Positions 30,971 to 43,254 of a stretch of 64,000 nucleotides of DNA are shown piece after piece (position 1 is the stretch's first letter; each line of letters begins with the position of its first letter). The stretch spans positions 28,053,682 to 28,117,681 of the forward strand of contig NC_080417.1 of assembly GCF_029873635.1 (NCBI RefSeq), in the 5' to 3' direction. The notes under the pieces are model-generated. The model did no database searches. It saw only the letters and a list, made by a program, of their open reading frames with translations, and was not told the origin of the DNA. A program made the translations under genes and the position numbers. This DNA is from Malania oleifera. Lineage: Eukaryota; Streptophyta; Magnoliopsida; Santalales; Ximeniaceae.

Positions 30971-32895
30971 TGTTAACTTTACCGTGATCCCAAAAGGGGG
31001 GTGAAAATTGAAGCCCTAGGTCAATTCCCTAACAGCAATATTACACAACCTTAAGGTTATTCTAGTGCAAATAAATTAACTCAATTGAAATGTATAATGG
31101 AATTTAAATAGTACAACTAAGTTAACCAATCATGCATGAGAAAGTTGCAAATAAAGATGACACCTAGAAATGTTATCGAGGTTCGGCAAACTGCCTACAT
31201 CCCCGCCATGGCTAACAAACACAAAGATTACCACTATGATGCTCACTTAAGCGGGTGGAGAGGCACCTAAACAACCATGTCAATTAGCACAGGGCTGACC
31301 TCAACCTTTACAGACAGTCCTTACCAAGCTGGATTACCACCCCCTCAGGCCACGCTTGGAATACAATAGTATGTTCATAATAAGACTGGTACAGTGATTA
31401 TGCTTTCATGTAAAGCAGATATGTACCCAATATAAATAGTCACATACACATAAACAATATGGATATAGTGTAAGCTCAGTGAGGTAAATAGTTGTGCAAA
31501 CAACACTTAATAGGGTATGAACAATGGAATGTTCAAGAGTGTTCAATACAAGCAATATCTTTGAAACTAGGTAAAGCAAATTTCAATAGCTAATCAAGAT
31601 TCCAAAGATAGCAATCAAATATTCAAACTAGCTCAATATTTTTTCTTCAATGAGATAAGCACACTACTAGTTTGAAAAATATATTGGCTTGTTGAAAATA
31701 TTTTTGTACAACCAAAATCAAAGCTATGGGAGTCTTGCAACAAATATGCAAAGACCCCTAAGCTTCCTAGCCTATCCCAACAAAAGATTTATAATATGAA
31801 ATCAGTGGGATAAACCTTAGCCATACTCCCCAAAAATAATATCAATAATCAATAAAGTAAATGGGAGTTTTAGCACTATCTAGCAATTACAAGCACACCC
31901 ACTAAGCTCTTACAATACCAAGATTTATCAAGGGAATGAGTATTTGAGGGTATTTGAGCAAAGTAGGATTTTTAGAGTAGAGAGGATTCTTGACTAATGA
32001 TTTTTGCTAATTACTTGCTAATCCTCACAAATTAGCCTATATTTATAGGCAAGGTAAAAATTATAACCATTTGGGACCTTCAGGGTATTATTAAAAAAGT
32101 TTTAAAATGCTTAAGCAATATTAACGCAAATTAACCCACGTTTACCTCGAGTAAAATAATTTTAACCCGAGAAGGTTCAGGTGGCTGAACTGAGGTTCGG
32201 TCGCCCAACCAGACTCATTTTTAAAAACCTTTAAAAATAGTTCGACAACCTGAGCTCTGGTATGGTAGCCCGAACAAAAGTCAGTAGCATTTGTTCATAG
32301 GTTCGAGTGTCTGGTCAGTGGGTCGGTAGTCCGAACTCAAAGGTTCGGTCGCCCGGGCCATTTTTGAACTGATTTTCTCGGTAAGCCAAGTTGGTGGGGG
32401 TCCCTTTCAAAGGGTTTGGGCGTTTGGGAAAGATATGTTTAAAACGGTTCGTCACCCAAGAGTTAGGTCAACTGTTGACTTTTCAACAGTTCGGGTATCC
32501 GAGGAGTTTTGAACTCTTGGGGTTTGGTCACCCAAGCTCTCTCAAACTTCCCTATAATATTCAATTTAATTCATTTTTAATACTCTTGAATTCTGTATGA
32601 TATATGTGCATGCGTGTTGGGACCTAGAGTCATACTAGGGTCTTACTGAGCTTACAATATATCGTATATGCATGACATGTAGGTAATTATTACAGACTAT
32701 ATACCTAGTTACTATTACAGACCCATATTACATTAATTAAATTTACAATATGAAATAGAATCTTCAAGGTCTTCATATCTTGCTTCAAGTGTAATTCCTT
32801 GAAATGCTCATATAAACCAGGACATACACTTGAAAACCATCAAATACCTAAGTATTTGTCATTATCAAAACCGGGTGTGACCTATAAGGTCAACA
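30971..32895 (-). repeat. E8 5' LTR
   Basis: 1,925 bp, TGTTGACC ... GTTAACA. Near its 3' end it carries CACCCCCCTTTTGGGATCACGG. Degenerate TTCGG/CCGAA palindromes lie at about 32,165-32,535 and a TATA box at 32,040. Forms an inverted repeat with the E7 LTR. Confidence 0.9.
32040..32047 (-). promoter_or_regulatory. TATA box in E8 LTR
   Basis: TATAAATA on the minus strand, in the same position and context as in the E7 LTR. Confidence 0.55.
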
Positions 32896-33329
32896 CCGAA
32901 CCTTTTCGTAAGCTCATTTCAATTCCTTGTTTCTGACCATCTAGAACATCCCTTAAAAGTACCTTGTAAGCCTTGAAACCCTACCTGAAGCCTTGATTGA
33001 AAAACCTTATTCATTATCTTTGAATCTTCCTAGATTTTCAACATGTACATGCTTGCTAGTACCATGCTTAGGGATATTTGATTTGTATGCTAGGACTTTT
33101 GATCTAAGACTTCTAATATAACATCTTTTAAAGTGAACTTGATTACTTGAATGAAATGATCAACTAAGGGCTTTGAACCAAATCATATATATTTTCAAAA
33201 TTTCAATAACTTGTGATCATCACAATATGTTTGTGATGTTAATTCTTGGTTAATTCAATTCTTCTCATAGATTGTGATACTGTGTGTGTGCTACAAAGAG
33301 GATCAACCGTAGGCCTAGGGCTACTTAGA
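32896..33329. other. Unassigned AT-rich stretch
   Basis: No open frame of note on either strand and no recognisable repeat boundary. It could be an internal spacer of E9 or older intergenic DNA. I see nothing more in it. Confidence 0.4.
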
Positions 33330-33800
33330 ACTATCCAATATCATCAAAGCTCTTGGCTTTGGGCACCAAGTCGATAAAATTGGGTAATAGAGGGAGAGCC
33401 ATTTGTGCCGTGGAAAAACTTGAGAATTTCGAGCCAAGACCTCAGAGGAACCAATGTATCTTGTCTGTGTCATCAACAGGTCGTCCAATGGCATGAAGTT
33501 GAGCATAGAGAGCCTTAAAGGCTCAGGCGTACTTCGAAACAGACTAGGTGCCACGTTTCATTAGTTGCAAATCATCTTTGAGATTGATTTCACGGGCCTT
33601 GGAGCGATGGCTGAAGTTGTTCTCTAAGGTAACCCAGACCTCACGTGAAGTGGAAAGACCCACGACTTTAGCCATGGCCTCCTCACTGAGGGAGGACAAG
33701 AGAAGGCTAAGGATACGTTTGTCTATAGTTTTTCATGCCACATGTTTGATGTTTGGTGTCTGAGAATTTGCAGTGTCAAAACAGGGTGGGGCTTAAGAGT
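33330..33800 (-). pseudogene. E9: copia-type gag fragment (UBN2 / Retrotran_gag, Ale-like)
   Basis: Minus-strand reading gives ILSLLLSSLSEEAMAKVVGL (about 33,655-33,715), then REVWVTLENNFSHRSKARE, DDLQLMKRGT and AFKALYAQLHAIGRPVDD near 33,490, and FSSFSTAQMALPLL near 33,400. These are blocks of copia gag proteins of the Ale/Retrofit type that form the particle shell. FPSYINGTLKPHP appears upstream near 33,820 in another frame. At least three stops and one frameshift. No pol or LTR partner is seen nearby. Confidence 0.75.
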
Positions 33801-34503
33801 ACCATTGATGTAGGATGGGAATGGTCGACCTATGTCCTACGATTCAACCCTCACACAAACACATACACTTAAACACTTTAACTTAAGAATTTAATTATTC
33901 GAACATAACACAATAAATCATGCTTTATTTCACATGTTCAAGGATTTTGAAAAGGTGTATGACTTGTCCAGCAATTAAGTCCCAATTGGTTCTTTCACAA
34001 AGGAATCAAGTTATATGCTGAAAAGTTGTTATTTCAAAGATTCAAGAATAAAAATCTATTTTAGCAAACTTATATTCATATAATTGATTTTAACTAGCAA
34101 TTACCAATATTACAATCTATGGATCAAATGGGTTATTCAAAGATGTGATTTTAATCTCTAGAAAAGGTTTACAAGATATAGCAAAGGATTCAAACACAAG
34201 TACTGAAGTTACCAAGGGATTGATTTGGATGACCTGACGTTGTTCCACATGTAGTTAGGTCACACTGTAGGTTCTTCGTACAAGCTTTGAATCACAAGAT
34301 GAATGTAGCAATGAAGTGCAGATGATGATCATAGTGTGGGTGTATGAAGGTGCTCGCCGTGTGGTGTTGATGGGGGCCGCGAGAGTATTAGATGGAGGAG
34401 GGGTTGATGGAGTTGTTAGATAGTTTAGTGGTCTCAACTTCATGTCTTGTTCTTATAATAAGAAGGCTATTTATAGGCATAGCCTGGGAGACAAAGCATT
34501 AAA
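33801..34503. other. Unassigned region between E9 gag and E10
   Basis: AT-rich, no convincing frame. On the minus strand it lies upstream of E9 gag and may hold that element's leader or LTR: a strong minus-strand TATA box sits at 34,468-34,475. It is interrupted at 34,503 by E10; the continuation would be 63,977-64,000. Confidence 0.4.
34468..34475 (-). promoter_or_regulatory. Minus-strand TATA box upstream of E9
   Basis: GCCTATAAATAGCC on the minus strand, a classic plant TATA context. It may be the promoter of the LTR belonging to E9, now cut off by E10. Confidence 0.4.
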
Positions 34504-35376
34504 TGACTCACTCAAAAAATGAGTAGCTTGAAAGCTAGCCAAAGTATAGGAGTTCTGCCGTATAATATTTAGCCCAAGGGCTAGATCGTCTCCTCAATGA
34601 ATGCAGTTTAATCTCAAATTTTACGTTTCTCCAGTCAAAAATAAAAAGTTACTAAACTCAGTTCAAATTTGGGGTTTTCAGGATTGTTTAAGATTTCTTT
34701 TTGAAAAATTAAATGAACACACAAATTAAATCCTAATCCTAGCATGCATTGAATTAAATAATAAGAATGAAAATCCTACATCTAATCAAGTAAACTTCGA
34801 AACATGCGTTAAACTTCAGAATAGAAACTAAAGATGGTAACTTTAACACATAATTAAAACAGCAATAATGAGACTTACTCAAACACAAACACAAACAATA
34901 AAAATCGAACCTTTAACAAAATCAAGAACTTGAACCAAAGTCAAAATTTAAAGGCAACCAAGAACTCGGGCACAACAAAAATTTAATGCTTTAACAACCT
35001 AAACGATAACTGAATACAATAAAAATGAAAATTTTGATAAGTCTAACCCTAAACTAAGTCAAGCTTCAACAAAAATTAAATTTTAAAAAGGACAACTAAT
35101 TTAATTTCTAAGAACAAAAACAATTTTTTTTTTATTTTTGTATTTTATTCTTTTTTTTTTATTTTAGAACAAAACCTGACCTTACTAGACTAATTAAATA
35201 AATCGAAGTATTAATTAAATCTAACACAAAATTAATTGAGAGAAAGTAAATAAATAGATAAACTTCAATAATAACAAAACACCCTAAATAATATTCAAAA
35301 TCTAAAATTTCCAATAAACTTCAATAAAACTTTAACAATATTCAACTAATAATAATAAAAAAAAAAAAAGAGAATA

Positions 35377-35421
<45 letters not shown>

Positions 35422-36438
35422 TTGTGGGTGAAGGTTGTTTTGGAGAATGGCAGTTGCAGTGGCTATGGTCGTGGCTGAGGCTGGAGCTGTGCTTGGAGAG
35501 TTGCAGCAGAGGTTGAGCTGCTGGTGTGGCTGCTGGCAGGCATGTGGCTCTCGGTTGTGCTGGTGTTGTAGTGGGGTGGCTGTGCAGTTATGTAGGACTT
35601 CAGATGGTGGCTGGAAGGTGCTTCATGGGAAGCTAGCAGCAGCTACAAGCATCAAGACTTCAGAGTAGTAGCAGTAGCTATTTCAGATTCTCGAGTAGCT
35701 GGAGGAGGAGTTGCGGTTGGTTCTTGAGGTGTTGTAGGAGACTTCGGCTAGCAGTAGAGCAGGGGAGGGAGAGTAGCAGTGAAGGAAGAAAAAAGAATAG
35801 AAAGAGGAGAGGGAAAGAGAAAGTGAGAGAATAAGAGAAAGAGAAGAGGGAAAGGGAGAACGGAACCAAGAGAGAAGAGGGAGAGAAGGGAGAGTTAGGG
35901 AGAACGAGAAAGAGGAAGGAAAGGGGGAGCAGGGGTGCGTGGGGAATGCCTTGAAGAAAAGAGAGAGAAATAAAAAATAGGGGAGGGGGTTGCCTTACTA
36001 GCTAGTGGGAGTACCCGGATAGGAAGACCCGATCTGGTTGCATGGCCGGGTCACATCAGCATTATACTTTTTTTTTTTTTTTTTTTTTGTTTCTTGGTGA
36101 ACAAGGGTGGTTTTGACCCTTCTGAAGCCTGTTTCTCATAAAGCTCAAAACACAAAATTTGTAGATAATCTTCTCATGTTTCTTTAGAATGTTAAATCGT
36201 CTCGATCGAAGCTCGAACAGAAAAGTTATGCACAAATTATGAACTGATGCCAGTTTTAGTTCCCGATAATTTTTCTGCGATAAAAAATACCAAAAATTCA
36301 CAAATTACTTAATAAAACCCAGAGATTATAAATAGGACACCTTGTTAAAATATTAAGAGTAATTAGGCATTTAATTAAAAATATAAGCCCTAATACACAA
36401 ATTAAAACGCCTAATTATGCAGTTTAAGCACGTAATCA
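34504..36438 (-). repeat. E10 3' LTR
   Basis: 1,935 bp. On the minus strand it starts TGATTACGTGC and ends GAGTGAGTCA. It matches 62,036-63,971. Contains (GA)n near 35,376-35,420, a purine-rich block at 35,760-35,960, and an A/T run near 36,066-36,088 (T-run on the plus strand). Confidence 0.9.
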
Positions 36439-36450
36439 CACCCCCTAACT
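36439..36450 (-). other. E10 polypurine tract
   Basis: AGTTAGGGGGTG on the minus strand directly before the 3' LTR start. Confidence 0.75.
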
Positions 36451-37828
36451 AACGTTTTGCTAGTCTTTAGCAAATAACGTGAATGAATTTGAGGGCGATA
36501 TCCACAATTAATAACTCCATCAAACATGAAATTAATGCCCGTGCAATACAATCATACCGTTTCACATACATGAGTATAACTGATTTTCACACAAGCTCAT
36601 TCATATTCAATGCACACAACTCTAAAGCACGCCACTTATGCAAGTTTCATCATTATATAGCATTTAAGAATAATATACTCACATGAAGTTAACTAACGGT
36701 ACAATTCAGAGTTAATACGGTAATATAAGTTTGAGTATAAATAGGTAAAATCTTGAGGTGTGTGTGATGTGTATGACTCTTACACCTTGGATACTAGTGG
36801 ACACCTATAGAATGGTCATTTTGACTCGACCTAACTGGTATACCCTCAAAAGCACTCAAAAATAATGGGTTTACTCATCATATGTGAGGATGAGTGTCGC
36901 AATCGAACATCCCATATATTGTAATGAACAAACGCTAAGTATATGGAGTGGACTAGTTTGAGAAGGATCTAGCCTATCTGTGAGGTGTCAAGTCCTTCAC
37001 CCTAGCATCTTCTCGCCTGCTCGCCATGTCCAACCGAGACAACCCTAGATCAACTTATTCACAAACTAGACATGAATACATTTGAGACATTAAATGGTTG
37101 AAGAATCTTCATACGTGGAGAACATGTGTTATGTTCTTGACTTTTTTTTGTGGTATTTCTATGGAGTAGGCATTAGCATTTTATTTCATGTGCATTTCTA
37201 TTTCTCATTCCTTCTTCTGCTCATTCTTCAATTTCTATCTTTTCTTGGTCAATTAGGATAATCATTACACTTCTTTTGTGGTCTTTATACCATCAACGGG
37301 AATTAAGCTCGAACAGTGGTCCATGAACTAAGTCCATTTCTAGGGGTGGCTCAGCCTTCACATCTTGAGTAGTCTACAATACCTAGGTTTCTATCTCCCC
37401 ACTAGATGTCACCTCTAGGTTAGCAAATAAAAAACAAATACTGGTATACAAGAAATCATCCAGAAGAAAAAAGAATCGAGTTTCATGAACTTTGATTTGA
37501 TGTTAACACTCAAAATGATGATAGATAGCTCAAGGATATCTCACAAGGTGTCATAGTCGCCACGAGTGTTCTCTCAATGCTCACAAAGAACCCTAAGTGC
37601 AATGAATCATGTGAATGTGTCTATTCAGCCTCGTGAGATGCCATGTAAATACAAGAAATTATATATCCAGATTTGCACGATTGTACTACCAATCAATTCT
37701 TCATGGAGTTACATAGTCATATAAAGAGAAACTACGCATAAATGACTCGAGTATGCAATTCTTAGGTTATATGCAAGTATGTGAAGGGTATATGTTAGTG
37801 TTAATCATAGCATAATCGTTTATTTCTC
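36451..37828 (-). other. E10 3' non-coding region
   Basis: No credible frame. Its reverse strand is similar to the E12 region 47,680-49,030 and to E6 17,400-18,770, sharing for example the blocks around GATCTAGGGTTGTCTCGG, AACATCCCATA and GGTGACATCTAGTGGGGAG. It is interrupted by E11 at 37,829-37,833 (AATGC) and continues at 58,243. Confidence 0.75.
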
Positions 37829-37833
37829 AATGC
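37829..37833. repeat. Target-site duplication of E11, left copy (AATGC)
   Basis: AATGC here and at 58,243-58,247 flank E11 exactly. Confidence 0.9.
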
Positions 37834-39550
37834 TATAACGACCTCAAAATCTTAATATAAAAATGAAACATAATAAATAGAAAAGTCAACCCGAACCCAT
37901 GGGACACTTGTCAATCATAGTGGAAACCTACGCAACAGTAAAAATAAATTACATCTATCAAACCATTAATTACATAATACCAGAGTCTACTACATTCCCA
38001 AAATACAGTATTTCAATACAATCTCCAAAACATCAAAATAGACCTAGGATCTTACAACAAAAATCTTCTAATCCTAGATCAAAACTTAGCCTTTTAGTAG
38101 GGAAGTTCAACTCACTCAACGGCGGCCACGACCCACCGGTCTCTCAGAGTCACCTGAAAAATTAATTAGGTTCGGGGGTGAGACACTTCTCAGTAAGGGA
38201 AAATAAACTAAATACAGCTGTGTGGAAACATGAATATATAATGCAATTATACATATACAATACATTTCATATATCTGTAAATATTCGTCATAACATACTG
38301 AATCATCATATACTTTCATATTGCTCTAGTAACTCATATCATTCATAAATCGTTTGTTATATCGAATAATACTAAGAACATACCCAGGATGAATAGCTAG
38401 CTAATGTCATGTATTATCCCCCATGACAGGTTGTGTAGCCCAAAGGTGGGACTCGACAATGGCTCGCCGACCACTGTTAAGTCAAAAATGTCTATAAGTA
38501 CGATGGGCCTGCCGCACCCTGGTCAGGACTACCAGGTGGACGTCTACAACTCTACACTGAAAGCCACATCGACGATCCATCTCCCACCCCCTCGTGGGGT
38601 GGTTAGCACAAGTTTTAACATAGATATCTGATCTATATAGCTACGGTACCGAGCTCCTGAAACTGAACTAAACTAACATTCGGGTTCTGATAACATATAA
38701 TACATGATATTATAGCGTCCTCATGCCGATCATTTCATAAATACAGCCTCGTGCCAAACATTTCATACATATCATTCTAAAAATAAATCAATTATTATGT
38801 ATTTCAAAATAATCATATATTGCATTATTACGTAATTCCTGAAAACATGCTCATTCGTAAAATTGTCGTAACATAATACTTTTCATGAAAAATAATACTC
38901 ATGCCACACAATGCTGAATTAAATCATACGTTACATCTAAAATCGTAATTCCTATATACAGCAGCATTTTCCTAATATACATTTACTCAATAATATTCAT
39001 ATATATAATACTTTTTTTTTTTGAAAGTCAATTTGCTAAGAAATAATGGTAATTTGCGTGGAAAAATAATTGCTTTAGTTTATTCCCTTACTTGACTACT
39101 GAGAAAGCCCCAAAAATATCCTGGTCTAACACCTGTAGGATTCCTGACCAATACCTTGAAAATGAAAACTCCCATTATTAAACTTCAGTATTTTCACGTG
39201 TATATCATTTTCTATAACTACCGTAAGACCAAATTCAGCATAAAAAGTCTTACCTCAACTCAGGGATGATTTTCAATGGAGTTGCACCAACAATCCGCTC
39301 CAGCAGATATGCAAAGAACTTCTCTAGGAGCATCGTGGTGGCCTCAGATCATCGATTCGGCTTAAATGTGGCCAAAATTGAAGAAAGAAGGAGAGGGAGC
39401 TGAAGGGAGAGAGAAGGAGTAAAATATTTCTTAATTCTGAAGTAAAAATTCAGGTTTTTGATATTTATAGGACTGGATTCATCGACGAGCCATGTCATCT
39501 CGTCGACGATTCCTTAAAAATTTTGTCGAAGAAACCCACTCCTTATCGAC
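37834..39550 (-). repeat. E11 3' LTR, distal part
   Basis: Matches 56,258-58,020 of the 5' LTR. The minus-strand end reads ...GTTATA at 37,834, where the 5' LTR has ...GTTACA. Two units of the 28-bp minisatellite lie at 38,716-38,771. Interrupted by E12 after TCGAC (39,546-39,550); the rest is at 51,027-51,202. Confidence 0.85.
39546..39550. repeat. Target-site duplication of E12, left copy (TCGAC)
   Basis: TCGAC here and at 51,022-51,026. The target lies within one of the CGTCGACG-type palindromes of the E11 LTR. Confidence 0.9.
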
Positions 39551-40779
39551 TGATTACACGACAAAACTGTGTAACTGAGCATCTTAACCTGGTCTTTATG
39601 GTTTATATTTTTAATTAAATGTCCAAAATTGTCCAATATTTTAATAAAGTGCCAAAATCATCATTCTTGGACTTTATTGCACTATTTATGAAGTTTTGGT
39701 AATTTTTGTTGCAGGAAAAATCTCGGAAACCAAAACCGATACTTATTCATATTTCATGCATAACTTTTCCGTCCGAGCTCCGATCGAGATGATTCAAATT
39801 TTTGGAGAAAAAGGAAAGGATTATCTACAACTTTTATGTTTTAAGTTTTGTGAGAAACAGGATCCAGAAGAGTTTGATTTGCTGAACAGAGAATGAAAAA
39901 AATGAAAAAAAAAATATAACAATTCAGGTTGGACAAGCCGGGTCAAGTTGATGAATCCGGATCCTAGGGCAGCGCATCCCCCTCCCCTTTATATTTCCTT
40001 CTTCTTCTTCTTTCCGATGAGCAGCCCCCTAAGGCCCCTCTCTTTCCCTTTGCTCCCTTTCTCTTCTCTCTAGCTCTCTCCCTAAACTCTCTCTGTATTT
40101 CTTATGTTTTTTTTTTCCTTCGTTCTCTCTCTATTCTCAGTCTGCCCTTCTCTCTATTTCTCAGTTTTTTTCCCTTCTTTCCCTTACCTTTGCTCTCGCC
40201 CCTCTCCTCCCTGTCCCAATTCTCTCCTACTCTGAACACAGCCCCTCTTCCCCTCTGTTCTTTCATTCTCTCCTTCTGCTGCAACTCTTAATTCCAGCCT
40301 TGCAACTAGTCCGAGCAGCCCCTACCCAGCTCATCCTCACGGCTCCTCTGCATCTCCAGAATCTCCCTGCTAGCCACCCGAAGAAGCAGCAGCAATTTTC
40401 TACCATTACCAGCAACCACGACAGCCCCAGCAGTCGAGTTCCTCCACTACAGCTGCTCTGGACAGCCACCACAGCATCAGCCGAAAACTAGTCAGCACTA
40501 GTCCCCCTCCTCGGCCAGGCCTCTCTGCTGCCTGCAAGTCCATACCAGTAGCAATTACAACACACCAGTAGCCTCCATGAGCACTAGGCCAAGCTTCTGC
40601 CAGTCCAAAGCCACGGCCAACCAGCCTCCAGTCTTCAGCATGCTCCAAACTCCACACGGCAGAGACAACACTTCAGCACTGCCATAGCCACCTCTCTCTC
40701 TCTCTCTCTCTCTCTCTCTAAAAAATCTTTTTATTTAATTTCTTTTCTTCTCTTTTATTTTCTTTCAATTTTTCTTTTG

Positions 40780-40832
<53 letters not shown>

Positions 40833-41569
40833 TTATTATTATTATTATTATTATTATTGTTATTTGCTTGGATAGTATTTTTAAATTGTTAAAGTTTCTT
40901 TTAGACTTGATTACTTTTGGGATCTTTATTAAAGAAAGAATTTTTATGGGAATGTTTAGTTAGGACTTCATTTTTGCTACAATGTTTATTTATTTATCTA
41001 TTTGTCTTTATCTTAGAAATTAAATTAGTTACCCTTTTAAAGTTTAATTTTTGATTGAAGCTCGATTAGTTTAGGGTTATTTTTACCAAAGTTCTCATTT
41101 TTATTGTGTTCCGTTATTGTTTGCCTATCTTAAATTGTGATGTTGATTCATAATTTTTGGTCCATGTTAAAGATTTGGTTTTTATTGCATGCGTGTGTGT
41201 TTGGTTGAGTTTCCATTCCTATGTGTTTTAATTCCATGTTCTAGGTTACCATCCTTAATTAATGCGTGCTTTAATGTTTCCTTGAGCAGGTTAGGGTTTC
41301 CCGTTTTTATTCTTTAGTTCAATACATGTTAGTTTTAGGACTTTAATTTGCGTGCTATTTAATTTGTTAAAAGTAAAATCAAACAATTTTGAAAATCCCG
41401 AATCTGAACTGAGTTCAGTACATCTTTATTTTCTATTGGACGAACGTAACATTTGAGATTAAAATGCATTCCCTGAGGAGGAGACGATCTAGCCCTTGGG
41501 CTAAATATTACACGACGTAACTCTTATACTTGGGATAGCTTCCGAGCTGCTCATTTTTCGAGTGAGTCA
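39551..41569 (+). repeat. E12 5' LTR
   Basis: 2,019 bp, TGATTACACG ... GAGTGAGTCA. Contains (CT)n at 40,691-40,719 and a long (ATT)n at about 40,782-40,861. A conserved box with CTCCGATCGAGATGATTCAA at about 39,777 is shared with E6 and E10. The antisense Lys/Arg/Glu-rich frames at 40,102-40,284 are artefacts of pyrimidine-rich sequence and recur in the 3' LTR. Confidence 0.9.
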
Positions 41570-41575
41570 AGTTTT

Positions 41576-41593
41576 TGGCGCCGTTGCCGGGGA
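41576..41593 (+). other. E12 primer binding site
   Basis: TGGCGCCGTTGCCGGGGA starts 41,576, identical to that of E6 in all but the final position (the copy here continues TT). Confidence 0.85.
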
Positions 41594-41752
41594 TTGCCAG
41601 TTTTAATTTCGAATTTTGCGTTTTCCCAATTATTTTTTGATTTTTTTTTCAAATAAATAGAAAAAATGAAAAAAATTGAAAATTGAAAAATTGAAAAAAA
41701 AAAATTGTCTGTTGCCATGTTAGTGGATTTCTGCTGGCCATTGTGATGTTTG

Positions 41753-43254
41753 ATGCCCTGGGTTCGAGATAATTCGAATCGATTGTGTAGAGTTTCACCT
41801 AGCACCAGTAGGGATACATATAGCACCGAGTCTGACTGTTCACCTATTAGTCCTGCGAGTGATTTTGAATTTAAGCTGAATAATCTGTTTGGCTATTATT
41901 TTGAAGAAGCTATGGCTGCACATACACCACGTACACTTGAAGATTTTCTACAACCTGCACGCACATCTACACCTTCATGCATTGTGTTGCCACAAGATGC
42001 ACCGAATTTCACTCTTAAGCATGGCATGTTATCGGTGATTCCCCAATTTCACGAGATGGACTCTGAGAGTCCGTACCAACACTTGACAGACTTTGAGATG
42101 GTTTGCACCACTTTCATTAATAGGGCTGGGACTGATGAATACATTAAACTGCGTTTGTTTCCCTTTTCTCTGAAATACAAGGCAAAAATCTGGTTTAATT
42201 CTTTGCGCCCTAACTCTATTACTAGCTGGGCTGAAATGCAGCGTGAGTTCTTACATAAGTTCTTTCCTCTTCAGAGAACTCAGTACTTGCAGGAGCAGAT
42301 CAGTCAGTTCATGCAAAAAGATGGCGAGATATTCCAGGCATGTTGGGAGAGATTCAAGGACCTGATGAACATATGCCCGCACCATGGTTTTGAATCATGG
42401 AGGTTAGTGAACTATTTTTTTACTGCTTTAACCCCTGTGTGCAAACAATTTGTCTAGTCTATGTACAATGGGATGTTCTTCCGTAAGGAACCAGACAAGG
42501 GCTTATCATTTTTAGACTATCTCGCTGAGAGTGCCCAGTAGTGGAACGCACGACCTGAATGGGTGCCGATAGCTGCCCAACCTATCTGAGCAATCAGTGG
42601 CGGGGGCAAATATGAGGTCAAAGAGGACACTACCTTACAGGCCCTTGTAGCTGCTTTATCTAAGAAATTGGAAGTCATGGAATCCGAAAAGTCGAAAGCT
42701 GAGATTTGCACGATTTGTGAGACTTCAGACCACAGACCTCAGGATTGTCAATTCTTACCTGTGTTGCAAGAGAGCAAATCTGATCAGGTGTTATCGAAAA
42801 ATTGGGTCAACAAGACGCAGAATCAACCGCTCTCAAACACTTACAACCCGGGGTGGCGGAATCATCCAAACCCTTCAATGGAGAAATGATCAGTCTGGTC
42901 CATCATCTTCACGGTATCAGCAGGCACCTCAATCATATGCACTGCCTCCGCAACCGACATACAATCCAGTCGTAGCTCATCAACTGCAGTATCAACCGCA
43001 ATAGTTTTCTCGAAGCTACGCACCACCAGGATTCCAACCAGCGTTAGTCCCCATTCCAGTAAAGAAAGCTTCTGATGATAGTGTAGCGCAGGTGGCAACC
43101 ATGCTCCAGCAATTCATGCAAATGCACGTTACGACCAATGGAGAACTGAAAGATGTCGTAAGCAAGATGAGTACACAGCTTAATACCCTGGAAAAAGGAA
43201 AATTCCCTGCACAGCCTCAGCCTAATCCCCAAGTATACAGACTGCAACAATAGT
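41753..43254 (+). pseudogene. E12 gag, broken
   Basis: The ATG at 41,753 opens MPWVRDNSNRLCRVSPSTSR. The capsid region contains LKHGMLSVIPQFHEMDSESP, IKLRLFPFSLKYKAKIWF (about 42,140-42,200) and CWERFKDLMNICPHHG (about 42,340). A zinc knuckle, CTICETSDHRPQDC, lies at about 42,705, followed by a Gln/Pro-rich linker. Stops at 42,458, 42,538 and 42,588 and a frame change near 42,885. Compared with E10 (60,230-61,835) it is clearly the same protein; E6 gag is much more diverged. Confidence 0.85.

Larger units (their letters stand above)
29922..32895 (-). mobile_element. E8: 3'-truncated SIRE-like Ty1/copia element
   Basis: On the minus strand: 5' LTR 32,895-30,971, primer binding site 30,968-30,957, and gag down to about 29,930, where it abuts the 3' LTR of E7 in opposite orientation. 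All of pol is missing. Same LTR family as E4 and E7. Confidence 0.85.

Noticed and set aside
34504..36438. Independent solo LTR
   Set aside because: It has a polypurine tract and 3' non-coding region attached, and its partner LTR is at 62,036-63,971 with a near-matching target duplication.
40102..40284. Lys/Glu/Arg-rich minus frame, repeated at 49,483-49,779
   Set aside because: Present in both LTRs of E12 because of pyrimidine-rich sequence; not a gene.
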